Positions 8,939 through 16,785 of a stretch of 64,000 nt of DNA are shown here, piece by piece. The stretch is from positions 62,001 to 126,000 of the forward strand of contig NZ_JADFTZ010000006.1 of assembly GCF_015223105.1 (NCBI RefSeq), given 5' to 3'. Each line of letters opens with the position of its first letter. The first letter of the stretch is position 1. The stretch comes from Flavobacterium proteolyticum. GTDB taxonomy: Bacteria; Bacteroidota; Bacteroidia; Flavobacteriales; Flavobacteriaceae. The notes below the pieces were generated by a model. It made no database searches. It had not been told where the DNA came from and saw nothing but the letters and a program-made list of their open reading frames with translations. The translations under genes were made by a program, and so were the position numbers.

Positions 8939-8967
8939 AAAAAGGAAGTTTTAATTGCTTCCTTTTT
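8939..8967 (-). terminator. intrinsic terminator after rhomboid gene
   Basis: 10-base stem (AAAAAGGAAG / CTTCCTTTTT) with a 9-base loop and a T-rich tail on the minus strand, about 12 bases beyond the rhomboid stop codon. Confidence 0.8.
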
Positions 8968-8979
8968 AACAGTTTTTTA

Positions 8980-10458
8980 TTAATTAACAATACTTTCTAT
9001 AATGTTATCAATTTCCTGATTTGTTTCTAAAATGCTCTTGTCAAATTTGTCTGATTCCGACTTAATCTTTTCTCGAATTAATTTTGTTTGTTTTAATCGA
9101 AGTAATACATATTTTTTTATCATTTCATTTCTTTCCAAAGTTTCTTTTGGAATGCTGAATTTTTCAATTTCTTTTACGATTTTTAAATTCTCGGTCCAAT
9201 AATATAATGTGTGATTTTCAATGTAATGTAACATTTCTTCTTTACTATAACCGGCCTTATTTTGAATTTCAAGCGCTAAATTTTCATTTAATTCAAAATC
9301 TTTCATTTTGATTTCATAGACATCAAAATAATTGATTTCTTGACCATATTCATTTTTATATTTTTGAATTGGATTCGGAATTTTTTGTAACACTAAAAAG
9401 GAGCAAGCAATACCTAAAAAGGAAATAATACTTAATATCCAGTTATTAATTACTTGAGATTCTTTGTTGATTAATCCATAATAAAAGGCATATCCGAAAA
9501 TAAATCCAGAAAGTAAACCTCCTAAATGTGCAGCTGCGTCAATACCATCTTGAAACCCATTCATTAGATTTAATCCTATATAAATAAAAATATAGGTTAG
9601 CATTGATTTTCTTGTTGTTTTGTCTAAATAATTGGTTGTTAGTAATGCTAGGAATATACCGAATAGTCCAAAAATAGCACCTGAAGCACCAGCACTTAAT
9701 GAAAAAGTATTCCACCACAAACTCGCAGTGCTAGCAATGAATCCTGAAATTAAATATCCAATAATGAATTTATATTTCCCGATAATAGGCTCTAAAATAC
9801 TTCCAATAAAAATTAAGGCATATAAATTCATAATTAGGTGTATAATGCCAATATGAATAAAAACGCACGAAAATAATCTCCAAAGTTCTCCATTTAATGT
9901 TAGAGATCTTTCGTTGGCACCCCATTTCACTAAATCTTCTGATGCAGGAGAAATGATGTTCATTCCATCAATTGCCATAACAACAAAGACTAAAATGTTA
10001 AAAAAAATTAGAATAGGAGTAAAGAAATAATCTTTTGTAGGAATAAATACTTGTAAATAATCTTTGAAACTGCTTTTCTTTTTACTTATTGAATCGAAAT
10101 TATTCTTTGGAGTTTCAATAACTTCAATATCACCAACTTCAAAAGCACATTGTTCGTAATGTTTTATTTGTTCTAATAAGCTTTCAATATTTTTTTTGTT
10201 TTTTCCCCAATCGAATAATTGATTTCCAACACATTTACTTTCAATTGTAACTTTGGTATCAGAAATTTTAATTGTAATTGATTCGCCCCATGAACTTAAA
10301 GATAATGAGGTGTGACCTTCAATTTTATCTTCTGAAGAAGAAATGATATCCCAATGAAGTTGTTTAAAAGCAAATTCGATAGACTTAAAAAAGTTAGGTT
10401 TATCACCTTGGTTAATATCAAATTCAATAGTGTAGTGAGGGAGTAGTTTGTTATTCAT
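8980..10458 (-). CDS. rhomboid family intramembrane serine protease
   Basis: A 492-residue protein with a cytosolic N-terminal domain of about 135 residues, a rhomboid membrane core (about 140-350), and a C-terminal charged helical tail of about 140 residues. The catalytic dyad is clear: Ser259 in GASGAIFG and His311 in AAHLGG. His202, His207 and Asn211 (HIGIIHLIMN) match the oxyanion-hole helix. It should cleave transmembrane segments of membrane proteins; substrates are unknown. Both soluble extensions are longer than in minimal bacterial rhomboids such as GlpG. It follows the MscS gene by 5 bases and ends the minus-strand operon, with a terminator directly after. Confidence 0.93.
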   Translation of the reverse strand: MNNKLLPHYTIEFDINQGDKPNFFKSIEFAFKQLHWDIISSSEDKIEGHTSLSLSSWGESITIKISDTKVTIESKCVGNQLFDWGKNKKNIESLLEQIKHYEQCAFEVGDIEVIETPKNNFDSISKKKSSFKDYLQVFIPTKDYFFTPILIFFNILVFVVMAIDGMNIISPASEDLVKWGANERSLTLNGELWRLFSCVFIHIGIIHLIMNLYALIFIGSILEPIIGKYKFIIGYLISGFIASTASLWWNTFSLSAGASGAIFGLFGIFLALLTTNYLDKTTRKSMLTYIFIYIGLNLMNGFQDGIDAAAHLGGLLSGFIFGYAFYYGLINKESQVINNWILSIISFLGIACSFLVLQKIPNPIQKYKNEYGQEINYFDVYEIKMKDFELNENLALEIQNKAGYSKEEMLHYIENHTLYYWTENLKIVKEIEKFSIPKETLERNEMIKKYVLLRLKQTKLIREKIKSESDKFDKSILETNQEIDNIIESIVN

Positions 10459-10463
10459 AGTTT

Positions 10464-11000
10464 TTAATCAAAAAATTCTTTTTCTTCTAAATTGCTTTTT
10501 AAAACCGAAATTCCTTTTTGCATTAATAGATTGTTTGGATAAGTAATCATTTCGCCATCAGAAGACTTTAAAATGACATAAAAAGCTTTGATATCGTCAA
10601 TTTCCCCTTCGATTGGAAAATCTTTGTCATGTATTTTAATTCTGTCTCCAATTTTAAAAGGATACGAAAAAAATAAAATAATTCCAGCTGTAATATTGCT
10701 TAGAATCGACCATTGTGCAAACGAGGCAACGCCCACAACTGCAAAAACAGAAGAAATGAAAAGTAATATTTGATCTTTTTTAACTCCCCAAATAATTACA
10801 ATTGAAATTAATGCCAAAATGCCAAGTAGTAAGTTTATGTATTTGATTACTAAATTAGTACGATGTTCTAAAACTTCATTTAAAGTAGCATATTTCCGAA
10901 CTAATTTGTTAGAACTAAAGCGTAAAATAAAATAGACTAACAAAACAATTAAGGTTGCTATTTCTTGATCTAAATACGGATTATCAATAAATTTAAGCAT
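10464..11000 (-). CDS. small mechanosensitive channel (MscS family)
   Basis: A 178-residue protein with three hydrophobic segments followed by the MscS pore-lining and beta domain: VGVASFAQWSILSNITAGIILF is the pore helix region, then YPFKIGDRIKI. It is at the short end for the family and lacks most of the large C-terminal cage. Expected role: release of solutes on hypo-osmotic shock. It overlaps the maf gene by 8 bases upstream and is followed closely by the rhomboid gene, so it is co-transcribed. The same order (UbiA, Maf, MscS) is common in related Flavobacteriaceae. Confidence 0.88.
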   Translation of the reverse strand: MLKFIDNPYLDQEIATLIVLLVYFILRFSSNKLVRKYATLNEVLEHRTNLVIKYINLLLGILALISIVIIWGVKKDQILLFISSVFAVVGVASFAQWSILSNITAGIILFFSYPFKIGDRIKIHDKDFPIEGEIDDIKAFYVILKSSDGEMITYPNNLLMQKGISVLKSNLEEKEFFD

Positions 11001-11577
11001 AATTCATCAATTTTTGAAATAACATTTCGGTTGGTAAACCTACTACATTCGTATAAGAACCTTCAATTTTTGAAATTCCGATTAAACCTATCCAATCTTG
11101 AATTCCATAACTTCCGGCTTTATCAAAAGGTTGGTAATTATCTAGATAATATTTGATTGCTTCATCCGATAAATTACTAAAAGTTACTTTGGTCACACAA
11201 TGAAAAACTTCTGTTGTATCAATCGATTTCAAGCAAACTGATGTAATAACTTCATGTGTTTGATTGGCCAATTGTTGCAACATTTGAAAGGCATCGTCAT
11301 AATCTTTTGGTTTGCCCAACGCTTTTCCGTTTAACCAAACAATCGTATCACTAGTGACTAAAACATCGTTTTCTTTTAGTTCGTTTTCGAAGGCACTTGC
11401 TTTTAATTCGGCTAAGAAATTCGTGATTTCTTCCGCTTGTAAATGTTCTGGATAGATTTCTTCAATTTCTTTTAGGCGAATGGTGTAATGCAAATCCATT
11501 TCTTTAAAAAACTGTTGTCTTCTTGGCGAACCAGAAGCTAAAATAATATTGATTTTATTGAGTTTTTCTTTAAGCAT
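10993..11577 (-). CDS. maf: Maf-like nucleoside triphosphate pyrophosphatase
   Basis: A 194-residue cytoplasmic protein with the Maf signature ASGSPRR near residue 14 and catalytic Asp77 in the TSDT motif, followed by LGKPKDYDDAF. Maf proteins hydrolyse dTTP, UTP or modified nucleotides to monophosphate and pyrophosphate and have been linked to arrest of septum formation. Length is normal. The gene overlaps its upstream neighbour ubiA by 8 bases and its downstream neighbour mscS by 8 bases, indicating translational coupling within one operon. Confidence 0.93.
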   Translation of the reverse strand: MLKEKLNKINIILASGSPRRQQFFKEMDLHYTIRLKEIEEIYPEHLQAEEITNFLAELKASAFENELKENDVLVTSDTIVWLNGKALGKPKDYDDAFQMLQQLANQTHEVITSVCLKSIDTTEVFHCVTKVTFSNLSDEAIKYYLDNYQPFDKAGSYGIQDWIGLIGISKIEGSYTNVVGLPTEMLFQKLMNYA

Positions 11578-12493
11578 TGGCTAATTTTAAATTATAAACA
11601 ATAACCGCAACCGATAAAATTCCGAATAACAATATTATTTTTAAAACCAAACTCAAATGATGATATTCTTTTTTAGTTGTAGCATTTAGTAATTTCACTC
11701 CGAAATAAATTAGTGGACCAACAATTAAAATCATCGCATAATACACTACGTAATCCAATTCGAATAAATTAGAATTTACATAATAGGCTAAAATTCCAAT
11801 TGAAATTACGGTTAAAACACCAACAATTATTTTCGTTTTTTGAACTCCGATAGCAATAGGTAAGGAATTAATTCCCGATTGATAATCGCCATCCATATCT
11901 TCTAAATCTTTAACGATTTCTCGAATCAAATTAATGATAAAAGCGAAAATGGCATAATGCATTAAAATATCAAAAGCTTCTTTCATTCGGAAACGATTAT
12001 CCACATCAATTGCTGGTAAAATATCAAATAAACCAATGATGATAATACTTGTTGAAAGCATCAAAGCTACTACCACATTTCCAAGAACTGGAATTTGTTT
12101 GAAACTGGTTGCATACATATAAAGTAAAGTTGCCACCAAAATAAACATCGAAGCAAAAGTAGGTTTGTAAATTACATTCGATAAATAAAATCCAATTCCA
12201 ACACCAACTATCGTCAAACCAATGTACCAGTTATAAGCTACCGTTTCCGAAATAGAAACCCCAACCACACGGTTTTGAGGTTTTGCAATTTCGTCGGTAT
12301 CTTGATCCATTATATTATTGATGACATAACCTCCAGCCGCAATACAAACCGTTGCAATAACTAATAAAATGTAATTAATATCGGTTAAGGCTAAGTCTAC
12401 ATACGATTGTGCTAAAAATAAGTAACGAAATACCAATTGCATGAAGGCAAGCATTAGTAAATTTTGGTAACGAATTAATTTTAAGTATTTCAT
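11570..12493 (-). CDS. UbiA-family prenyltransferase, probable geranylgeranylglycerol-phosphate geranylgeranyltransferase
   Basis: A 307-residue integral membrane protein with 8-9 hydrophobic segments. The first Asp-rich motif is NNIMDQDTDEIAKP (Asp63 and Asp67, Mg2+-diphosphate binding) and the second is DLEDMDGD. These place it in the UbiA superfamily. Flavobacterial members with this context are usually assigned as the enzyme adding a second geranylgeranyl chain to glycerol-phosphate, a step of archaeal-type ether lipid synthesis; a menaquinone-type prenyl transfer is the alternative. The long frame starts at a TTG inside a 7-bp repeat array; the ATG used here (MKYLKLIRYQN) lies just after that array. 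Confidence 0.8.
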   Translation of the reverse strand: MKYLKLIRYQNLLMLAFMQLVFRYLFLAQSYVDLALTDINYILLVIATVCIAAGGYVINNIMDQDTDEIAKPQNRVVGVSISETVAYNWYIGLTIVGVGIGFYLSNVIYKPTFASMFILVATLLYMYATSFKQIPVLGNVVVALMLSTSIIIIGLFDILPAIDVDNRFRMKEAFDILMHYAIFAFIINLIREIVKDLEDMDGDYQSGINSLPIAIGVQKTKIIVGVLTVISIGILAYYVNSNLFELDYVVYYAMILIVGPLIYFGVKLLNATTKKEYHHLSLVLKIILLFGILSVAVIVYNLKLANA

Positions 12494-12498
12494 TTTGT

Positions 12499-12540
12499 TT
12501 TTTTGTTTCAAGTTTTAGGTTTCAAGTTTCAGGTTTTTTG
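12499..12540 (-). repeat. 7-bp tandem degenerate array upstream of the UbiA gene
   Basis: Six consecutive 7-base units, read on the plus strand as TTTTTTG, TTTCAAG, TTTTAGG, TTTCAAG, TTTCAGG and TTTTTTG. The array ends 5 bases before the UbiA start codon. Read towards the gene, units have the form CTTGAAA or CCTGAAA. Confidence 0.82.
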
Positions 12541-12569
12541 GAACACAGATTAAAGAAATTTTTAAAATC
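12534..12569. repeat. dispersed intergenic repeat, copy 1
   Basis: Contains TTTTTTGGAACACAGATTAA followed by AAGAAATTTTTAAAATC. Diverged copies of this roughly 35-base unit occur near 30.69 kb and 33.52 kb, also in intergenic DNA. Confidence 0.6.
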
Positions 12570-12640
12570 TTTTATGAACTTTAATTGAAGTAAAATATAA
12601 CTTAAATTTTACTTATATGACTTATGTGTTTTAAATTTTG

Positions 12641-12654
12641 TTTCAAGTTTCAGG
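12641..12654. repeat. two further TTTCARG heptads in the kdsC-ubiA spacer
   Basis: TTTCAAG and TTTCAGG in tandem, identical to units of the array 100 bases away. The rest of this 239-base spacer contains ACTTATATG/ACTTATGTG (near 12.61 kb) and repeated TTTGCG words (12.69-12.72 kb), which look like other short periodic repeats. Confidence 0.6.
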
Positions 12655-12732
12655 TTTTCACACAGAGCTTAACAGATTCATTTGGCGTGCTTTGCGAAAA
12701 ATCTTTGCGCTCTTCGCGTTAAAAGTCAACTT

Positions 12733-13260
12733 TTAATCAAACTTCGCATCAAAATGTTCCATCCATTTGCCTTGTACTTTCATTACTTGTTCGATTACAT
12801 CACGAACGGCTCCTTTTCCGCCTTCTACGTGCGAAATGTATTTGGATATTCCTTTGATTTCTGGAACAGCGTTTTGTGGACACGTTGGTAAACCTACTAA
12901 TTGCATTACGTGATAATCTGGAATGTCGTCTCCCATATATAACACATTTTCAGGTTGGATATTGTAAATATCAGTGAATTCTTTGAAAGTTTCTACTTTG
13001 TTTGGAACACCTAAATGAATATCAGTAATCCCTAAATTTCTCAAGCGAACACGAACACCTTCATTACTTCCGCCTGAAATAATACAAACGGTGTAGCCAT
13101 TTTCAACAGCTGCTTTCATGGCATAACCATCTCTGATGTTCATGTTGCGAAGCATTTCGCCTGTTGGGGTTACATGAATAGTTCCGTCGGTTAGCACTCC
13201 ATCTACATCGAAGATGAAAGTGGTGATTTCGTTCATGAGTTCTTTATAACTTTTTGACAT
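12733..13260 (-). CDS. kdsC: KDO-8-phosphate phosphatase (HAD, KdsC type)
   Basis: A 175-residue minimal HAD phosphatase without a cap domain, the typical KdsC length. The nucleophile motif FDVDGVLTDG has Asp18 and Asp20; later motifs are IISGG and YMGDDIPD. KdsC releases phosphate from 3-deoxy-D-manno-octulosonate 8-phosphate to give KDO for the lipopolysaccharide inner core. It overlaps the DUF2520 gene by 17 bases and is followed by ubiA after a repeat-filled spacer. A sialic-acid or KDN phosphatase of the same subfamily is possible but less likely without synthase genes nearby. Confidence 0.87.
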   Translation of the reverse strand: MSKSYKELMNEITTFIFDVDGVLTDGTIHVTPTGEMLRNMNIRDGYAMKAAVENGYTVCIISGGSNEGVRVRLRNLGITDIHLGVPNKVETFKEFTDIYNIQPENVLYMGDDIPDYHVMQLVGLPTCPQNAVPEIKGISKYISHVEGGKGAVRDVIEQVMKVQGKWMEHFDAKFD

Positions 13261-14002
13261 GTTGTATCGATTGTGTAAGTAATTGATATAGGTTTTTATA
13301 TTCTGGATTTTCTAAGAAATCTAAATGTTTTTCAATGGTTTTGGTATCGTTTCGCAAAGCCGGACCTGTTTGTGCTTCTTTCGGAGAAAGTTCCATAATT
13401 TTATGAGCTGTTTCTTGAATTAAAGGATGCAATACATCAAAAGGAACGTTGTTTTCTTCGCAAATTTCATTCCCAATTTGGTACAAATGATTCACAAAAT
13501 TACAAACAAAAACAGCCGCTACGTGCAAACTTTTTCGTTGTTCTGAATTGATTCTAACTACTTTTTGTGAGATACAATTTCCTAATTTTTCCAAAAGTTG
13601 GTAATCGGCTTCATTTTCAGCTTCTAAGCAAATGGGGATAGGAGCGAAGTCGATTTCCTTGCCTTTGGTAAAGGTTTGAAGTGGATAAAAAACGCCTTTT
13701 CGATTCTTATCATTCAAAGCCGAAAGAGCAGATGTGCCAGAAGTATGTACAACTAATTGATTTTCAAATGGTAATTGTGCCGAAACTTCCGCAATAGCAT
13801 TATCCGAAACCGAGATAATGTACAAATCAGCTTCCGTAATTTTATGATAATCAGATGTGATTTTGTCCTCAGGAAGCAAATGCGATAAATGAATTGGATT
13901 ACGAGCAAATGCTTGTACCAAATCCACTTCTTTTGCCTGTAACAACACCTGAATTAGATGTTGCGCCACATTTCCTGAACCGATTAATACGACTTTTATC
14001 AT
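13244..14002 (-). CDS. Rossmann-like / DUF2520 domain oxidoreductase
   Basis: A 252-residue protein with an N-terminal NAD(P)-binding fold (VVLIGSGNVAQHL) and a C-terminal helical DUF2520 domain (KSLHVAAVFVCNFVNHLY). The two-domain layout resembles 6-phosphogluconate or pyrroline-5-carboxylate reductase-like dehydrogenases; the substrate is not established. The longest frame adds twelve residues, but the internal ATG gives the canonical start MIKVVLIGSG. It sits between pheT (with its terminator) and kdsC, which it overlaps; this gene pair is a common flavobacterial arrangement. Confidence 0.86.
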   Translation of the reverse strand: MIKVVLIGSGNVAQHLIQVLLQAKEVDLVQAFARNPIHLSHLLPEDKITSDYHKITEADLYIISVSDNAIAEVSAQLPFENQLVVHTSGTSALSALNDKNRKGVFYPLQTFTKGKEIDFAPIPICLEAENEADYQLLEKLGNCISQKVVRINSEQRKSLHVAAVFVCNFVNHLYQIGNEICEENNVPFDVLHPLIQETAHKIMELSPKEAQTGPALRNDTKTIEKHLDFLENPEYKNLYQLLTQSIQHVKKL

Positions 14003-14041
14003 GGGGTAAAAATAGTGATTTTTGATGTGAAAATACATAAA

Positions 14042-14069
14042 AAAATCCCAACACTACTATTGGGATTTT
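14042..14069 (-). terminator. intrinsic terminator after pheT
   Basis: 10-base stem (AAAATCCCAA / TTGGGATTTT) with an 8-base loop, followed on the minus strand by a T7 run. It lies about 20 bases beyond the pheT stop. Confidence 0.85.
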
Positions 14070-14087
14070 GAATATATAATAACAAAA

Positions 14088-16517
14088 TTATCTTAATGTT
14101 GCTCCTAACTGACTTTCAAAATTACCTTGTAACTTACTCATAATTTTATCAATTTGAGTATCGGTTAGTGTTTTAGAATCGTCTTGTAGAATGAAACTTA
14201 CTGCGTATGATTTTTTACCTTCTGGTAAGTTGTTTCCGGTGTAAACATCGAATAAATTTACGTCTTTTAACAAGCCTTTTTCGGTTTGTTTGGCGATGTT
14301 GTAGATTTGTTCGAAAGGAACGTTTTCATCTAACAACAAAGCTAAATCTCTACGAACTTCTGGATATTTTGGAATATCGTTGAATTTAATTTTCGTAGAA
14401 ACGTATTTCTGAATTTTATCCCAAGCAAAATCAGCATACAACACTTCTTGTTTGATATCGAAATACTTTAAAACTGATTTTTTAACCGTTCCAAATTCTA
14501 CAATTACTTCTTTTCCAACTGCTAAAGCTAAGCCTTCTGCGAAGATATCATTTTCAAATGGTAATGAAGTTACTTTTTTGTCCAATCCTAAACGACTTAA
14601 AATCGTATTGATATAACCTTTAAACAAGAAGAAATCGGATTTTGATTGTGGGTTAGTCCAACTTTCGTTTTGTCTGTTTCCAGTTACAAATAACGTTAAG
14701 TGTTTGTTTTCGTCATGACCGTTAGCCGTTTTGTGGTAACTTTTTCCAAATTCGAAGAATTTTAAATCACTTCTTTTTCTATTGATGTTGAAAGAAATTG
14801 CTTCTAATCCAGAAAATAATAACGATTGACGCATTGCTGATAAATCACTACTCAAAGGATTTAACATCATCACGTTGAATTCTTCTTTCAAGTTTTCAGA
14901 AAGTTTTACGTAATCTGGCGTAGTTAGTGAATTCGCCATCATTTCGTTGAAACCTAATGAACACAATTGGTTCGCAATGATATTTTGTACTTTATATTCT
15001 TCCGTTCTTGATGAATTGGCTGTGGTAGCATTCACTTTAGAAGGAATTTTGATGTTGTTATATCCGTAAACACGTAAAATTTCTTCGATAACATCAATTT
15101 CTCGAGTTACATCCACACGATAAGAAGGAATGGTTAATCCCAAACCTGCCTCTGTAATACTACTAACTTTGATATCTAATGAAGCTAAAATTTTCTTAAT
15201 CGTTTCTGGTTTGATTTCTTCTCCAATGATTTTATTCACTTTGTTAAAATGAATAAACACACTGAAATCTTCAATCTTTTTAGGATAAATATCTACGATG
15301 TCTGAAGTAATTTCGCCACCTGCCACTTCTTGAATCAACAAAGCAGCACGTTTTAAAGCGTATTCTGTAATACTTGGATCAATTCCTCTTTCAAAACGGA
15401 AAGAAGCATCAGTACTCAACGTATGTCTTTTAGCTGTTTTTCTCACCGAAACTGGATTGAAATAAGCACTTTCTAAGAAAATAGCCTGTGTTTTTTCAGA
15501 AACTCCTGAAGTTTTCCCTCCGAAAACTCCCGCAATACACATTGGGCCACTTTCGTCACAAATCATTAAATCTTCTTCGTGAAGTGTACGTTCGATATCA
15601 TCAAGAGTAACAAATTTAGTTCCAGCTGGAACCGTTTTTACTACTACTTTGTTTCCTTTAATTTGAGCCGCATCAAAAGCGTGTAAGGGTTGACCTAATT
15701 CGTGTAAAACGTAATTCGTAACGTCAACAATATTATTTTTTGGAGTTAAACCAATTGCTTTCAAACGGTTTTGTAACCAATTTGGAGATGGTTTCACGGT
15801 AACTCCAGAAATCGTAACTCCACAATATCTCGGAGCTAATTTTTCGTTTTCAACTTTAACATCGATTTTTAAAGTACGTTTCTCCACTTTAAATTTACTT
15901 ACCGATGGCGTAATTAATTCCGAAGAAGTTCCTTTTTGCAACAATCCAGCACGTAAATCACGAGCAACTCCCATGTGCGACATAGCATCGGCACGGTTAG
16001 GAGTTAATCCAATTTCGAATACTTCATCGGTTTCAATTTCGAAAACTTTTGAAGCTGGCGTTCCAGGTTTTAAATCTTCGTTCAAAATCATAATTCCGTC
16101 ATGACTTTCGCCTAAGCCTAATTCGTCTTCAGCGCAAATCATTCCGTGACTTTCTTGCCCGCGGATTTTTCCTTTTTTAATTTCGAATGCGTTTCCTTCT
16201 TTGTCAAATAACTTCGTTCCAATAGTCGCCACAGGAACTTTTTGTCCCGCTGCCACGTTTGGAGCACCACAAACAATTTGAACAGGAGCGTTTCCGTCAC
16301 CTAAATCAACCGTTGTAATTTTTAGTTTATCAGCATCAGGATGTTTTTCGCATGTTAACACATGACCAATCACAACGCCCTGTAAACCTCCTTTTAAACT
16401 TTCGTATTTATCAACGCCTTCTACTTCCAAACCTAAGTCGGTAAGAATGTCGGCAATTTCTTCAGATTTTAAATCGGTTTTAATGAATTGTTTTAACCAA
16501 TTGTAAGATATACGCAT
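14088..16517 (-). CDS. pheT: phenylalanine--tRNA ligase beta subunit
   Basis: An 809-residue protein of standard length. In order: N-terminal MRISYNWLKQF, an EMAP-like tRNA-binding domain (about 40-150), B3/B4 editing region, B5 domain, catalytic-like core and a C-terminal anticodon-binding FDX-ACB domain (FNDIPKYPEVRRDLALLLDE). It forms the alpha2-beta2 synthetase that charges tRNA-Phe, the beta subunit supplying editing and tRNA recognition. pheS is not adjacent, which is usual in Bacteroidota. The longer frame includes eight extra residues; the internal ATG matches the family start. A TATCTTTG promoter box and a heptad array lie upstream. Confidence 0.97.
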   Translation of the reverse strand: MRISYNWLKQFIKTDLKSEEIADILTDLGLEVEGVDKYESLKGGLQGVVIGHVLTCEKHPDADKLKITTVDLGDGNAPVQIVCGAPNVAAGQKVPVATIGTKLFDKEGNAFEIKKGKIRGQESHGMICAEDELGLGESHDGIMILNEDLKPGTPASKVFEIETDEVFEIGLTPNRADAMSHMGVARDLRAGLLQKGTSSELITPSVSKFKVEKRTLKIDVKVENEKLAPRYCGVTISGVTVKPSPNWLQNRLKAIGLTPKNNIVDVTNYVLHELGQPLHAFDAAQIKGNKVVVKTVPAGTKFVTLDDIERTLHEEDLMICDESGPMCIAGVFGGKTSGVSEKTQAIFLESAYFNPVSVRKTAKRHTLSTDASFRFERGIDPSITEYALKRAALLIQEVAGGEITSDIVDIYPKKIEDFSVFIHFNKVNKIIGEEIKPETIKKILASLDIKVSSITEAGLGLTIPSYRVDVTREIDVIEEILRVYGYNNIKIPSKVNATTANSSRTEEYKVQNIIANQLCSLGFNEMMANSLTTPDYVKLSENLKEEFNVMMLNPLSSDLSAMRQSLLFSGLEAISFNINRKRSDLKFFEFGKSYHKTANGHDENKHLTLFVTGNRQNESWTNPQSKSDFFLFKGYINTILSRLGLDKKVTSLPFENDIFAEGLALAVGKEVIVEFGTVKKSVLKYFDIKQEVLYADFAWDKIQKYVSTKIKFNDIPKYPEVRRDLALLLDENVPFEQIYNIAKQTEKGLLKDVNLFDVYTGNNLPEGKKSYAVSFILQDDSKTLTDTQIDKIMSKLQGNFESQLGATLR

Positions 16518-16538
16518 TTTGTATCGAATTTTAAAGCG

Positions 16539-16546
16539 CAAAGATA
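16539..16546 (-). promoter_or_regulatory. -7 promoter element for pheT
   Basis: Exact TATCTTTG on the minus strand, 22 bases upstream of the pheT ATG. No convincing -33 TTG at normal spacing; that position is taken by the heptad array. Confidence 0.55.
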
Positions 16547-16555
16547 CTTTATAAA

Positions 16556-16583
16556 ATTAGAATTTAGAAATTAGAATTTAGAA
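16556..16583 (-). repeat. 7-bp tandem array upstream of the pheT promoter
   Basis: Four perfect-phase heptads: ATTAGAA, TTTAGAA, ATTAGAA, TTTAGAA. It starts 10 bases upstream of the pheT -7 box and covers its -33 region. Similar units occur in front of the RND permease gene. Confidence 0.78.
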
Positions 16584-16703
16584 ATTTTGAACACTAGTTT
16601 GGTGATAAGTTTAGAAAGATTAAATTGTTAATTTGATAAATATTTGAGTTAAAAATTATTAGAAATGTAATTTTTAGATGTTAAAATTATGTCAATATCA
16701 GTT

Positions 16704-16734
16704 TTGTGCTATTAAATGAAATAATTGTGCTATT
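16704..16734 (+). promoter_or_regulatory. candidate AraC-type operator (21-bp-spaced direct repeat)
   Basis: TTGTGCTATT occurs twice, with starts exactly 21 bases apart, i.e. two helical turns. This is the geometry used by AraC/XylS activators. A TAATTTTG box (16754-16761) follows 20 bases downstream, and the aldehyde dehydrogenase ATG 25 bases after that. The nearby AraC-family gene is the obvious candidate regulator. Confidence 0.55.
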
Positions 16735-16785
16735 CTAAAATAAGAATTGAAACTAATTTTGAGAAACAAACCTAAAATCAAAATT

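Noticed and set aside
12690..12725. Repeated TTTGCG words near the kdsC end, considered as a CRISPR or binding-site array
   Set aside because: Spacing is irregular (9-13 bases), no spacers or repeats of CRISPR length; kept only as a short periodic repeat.
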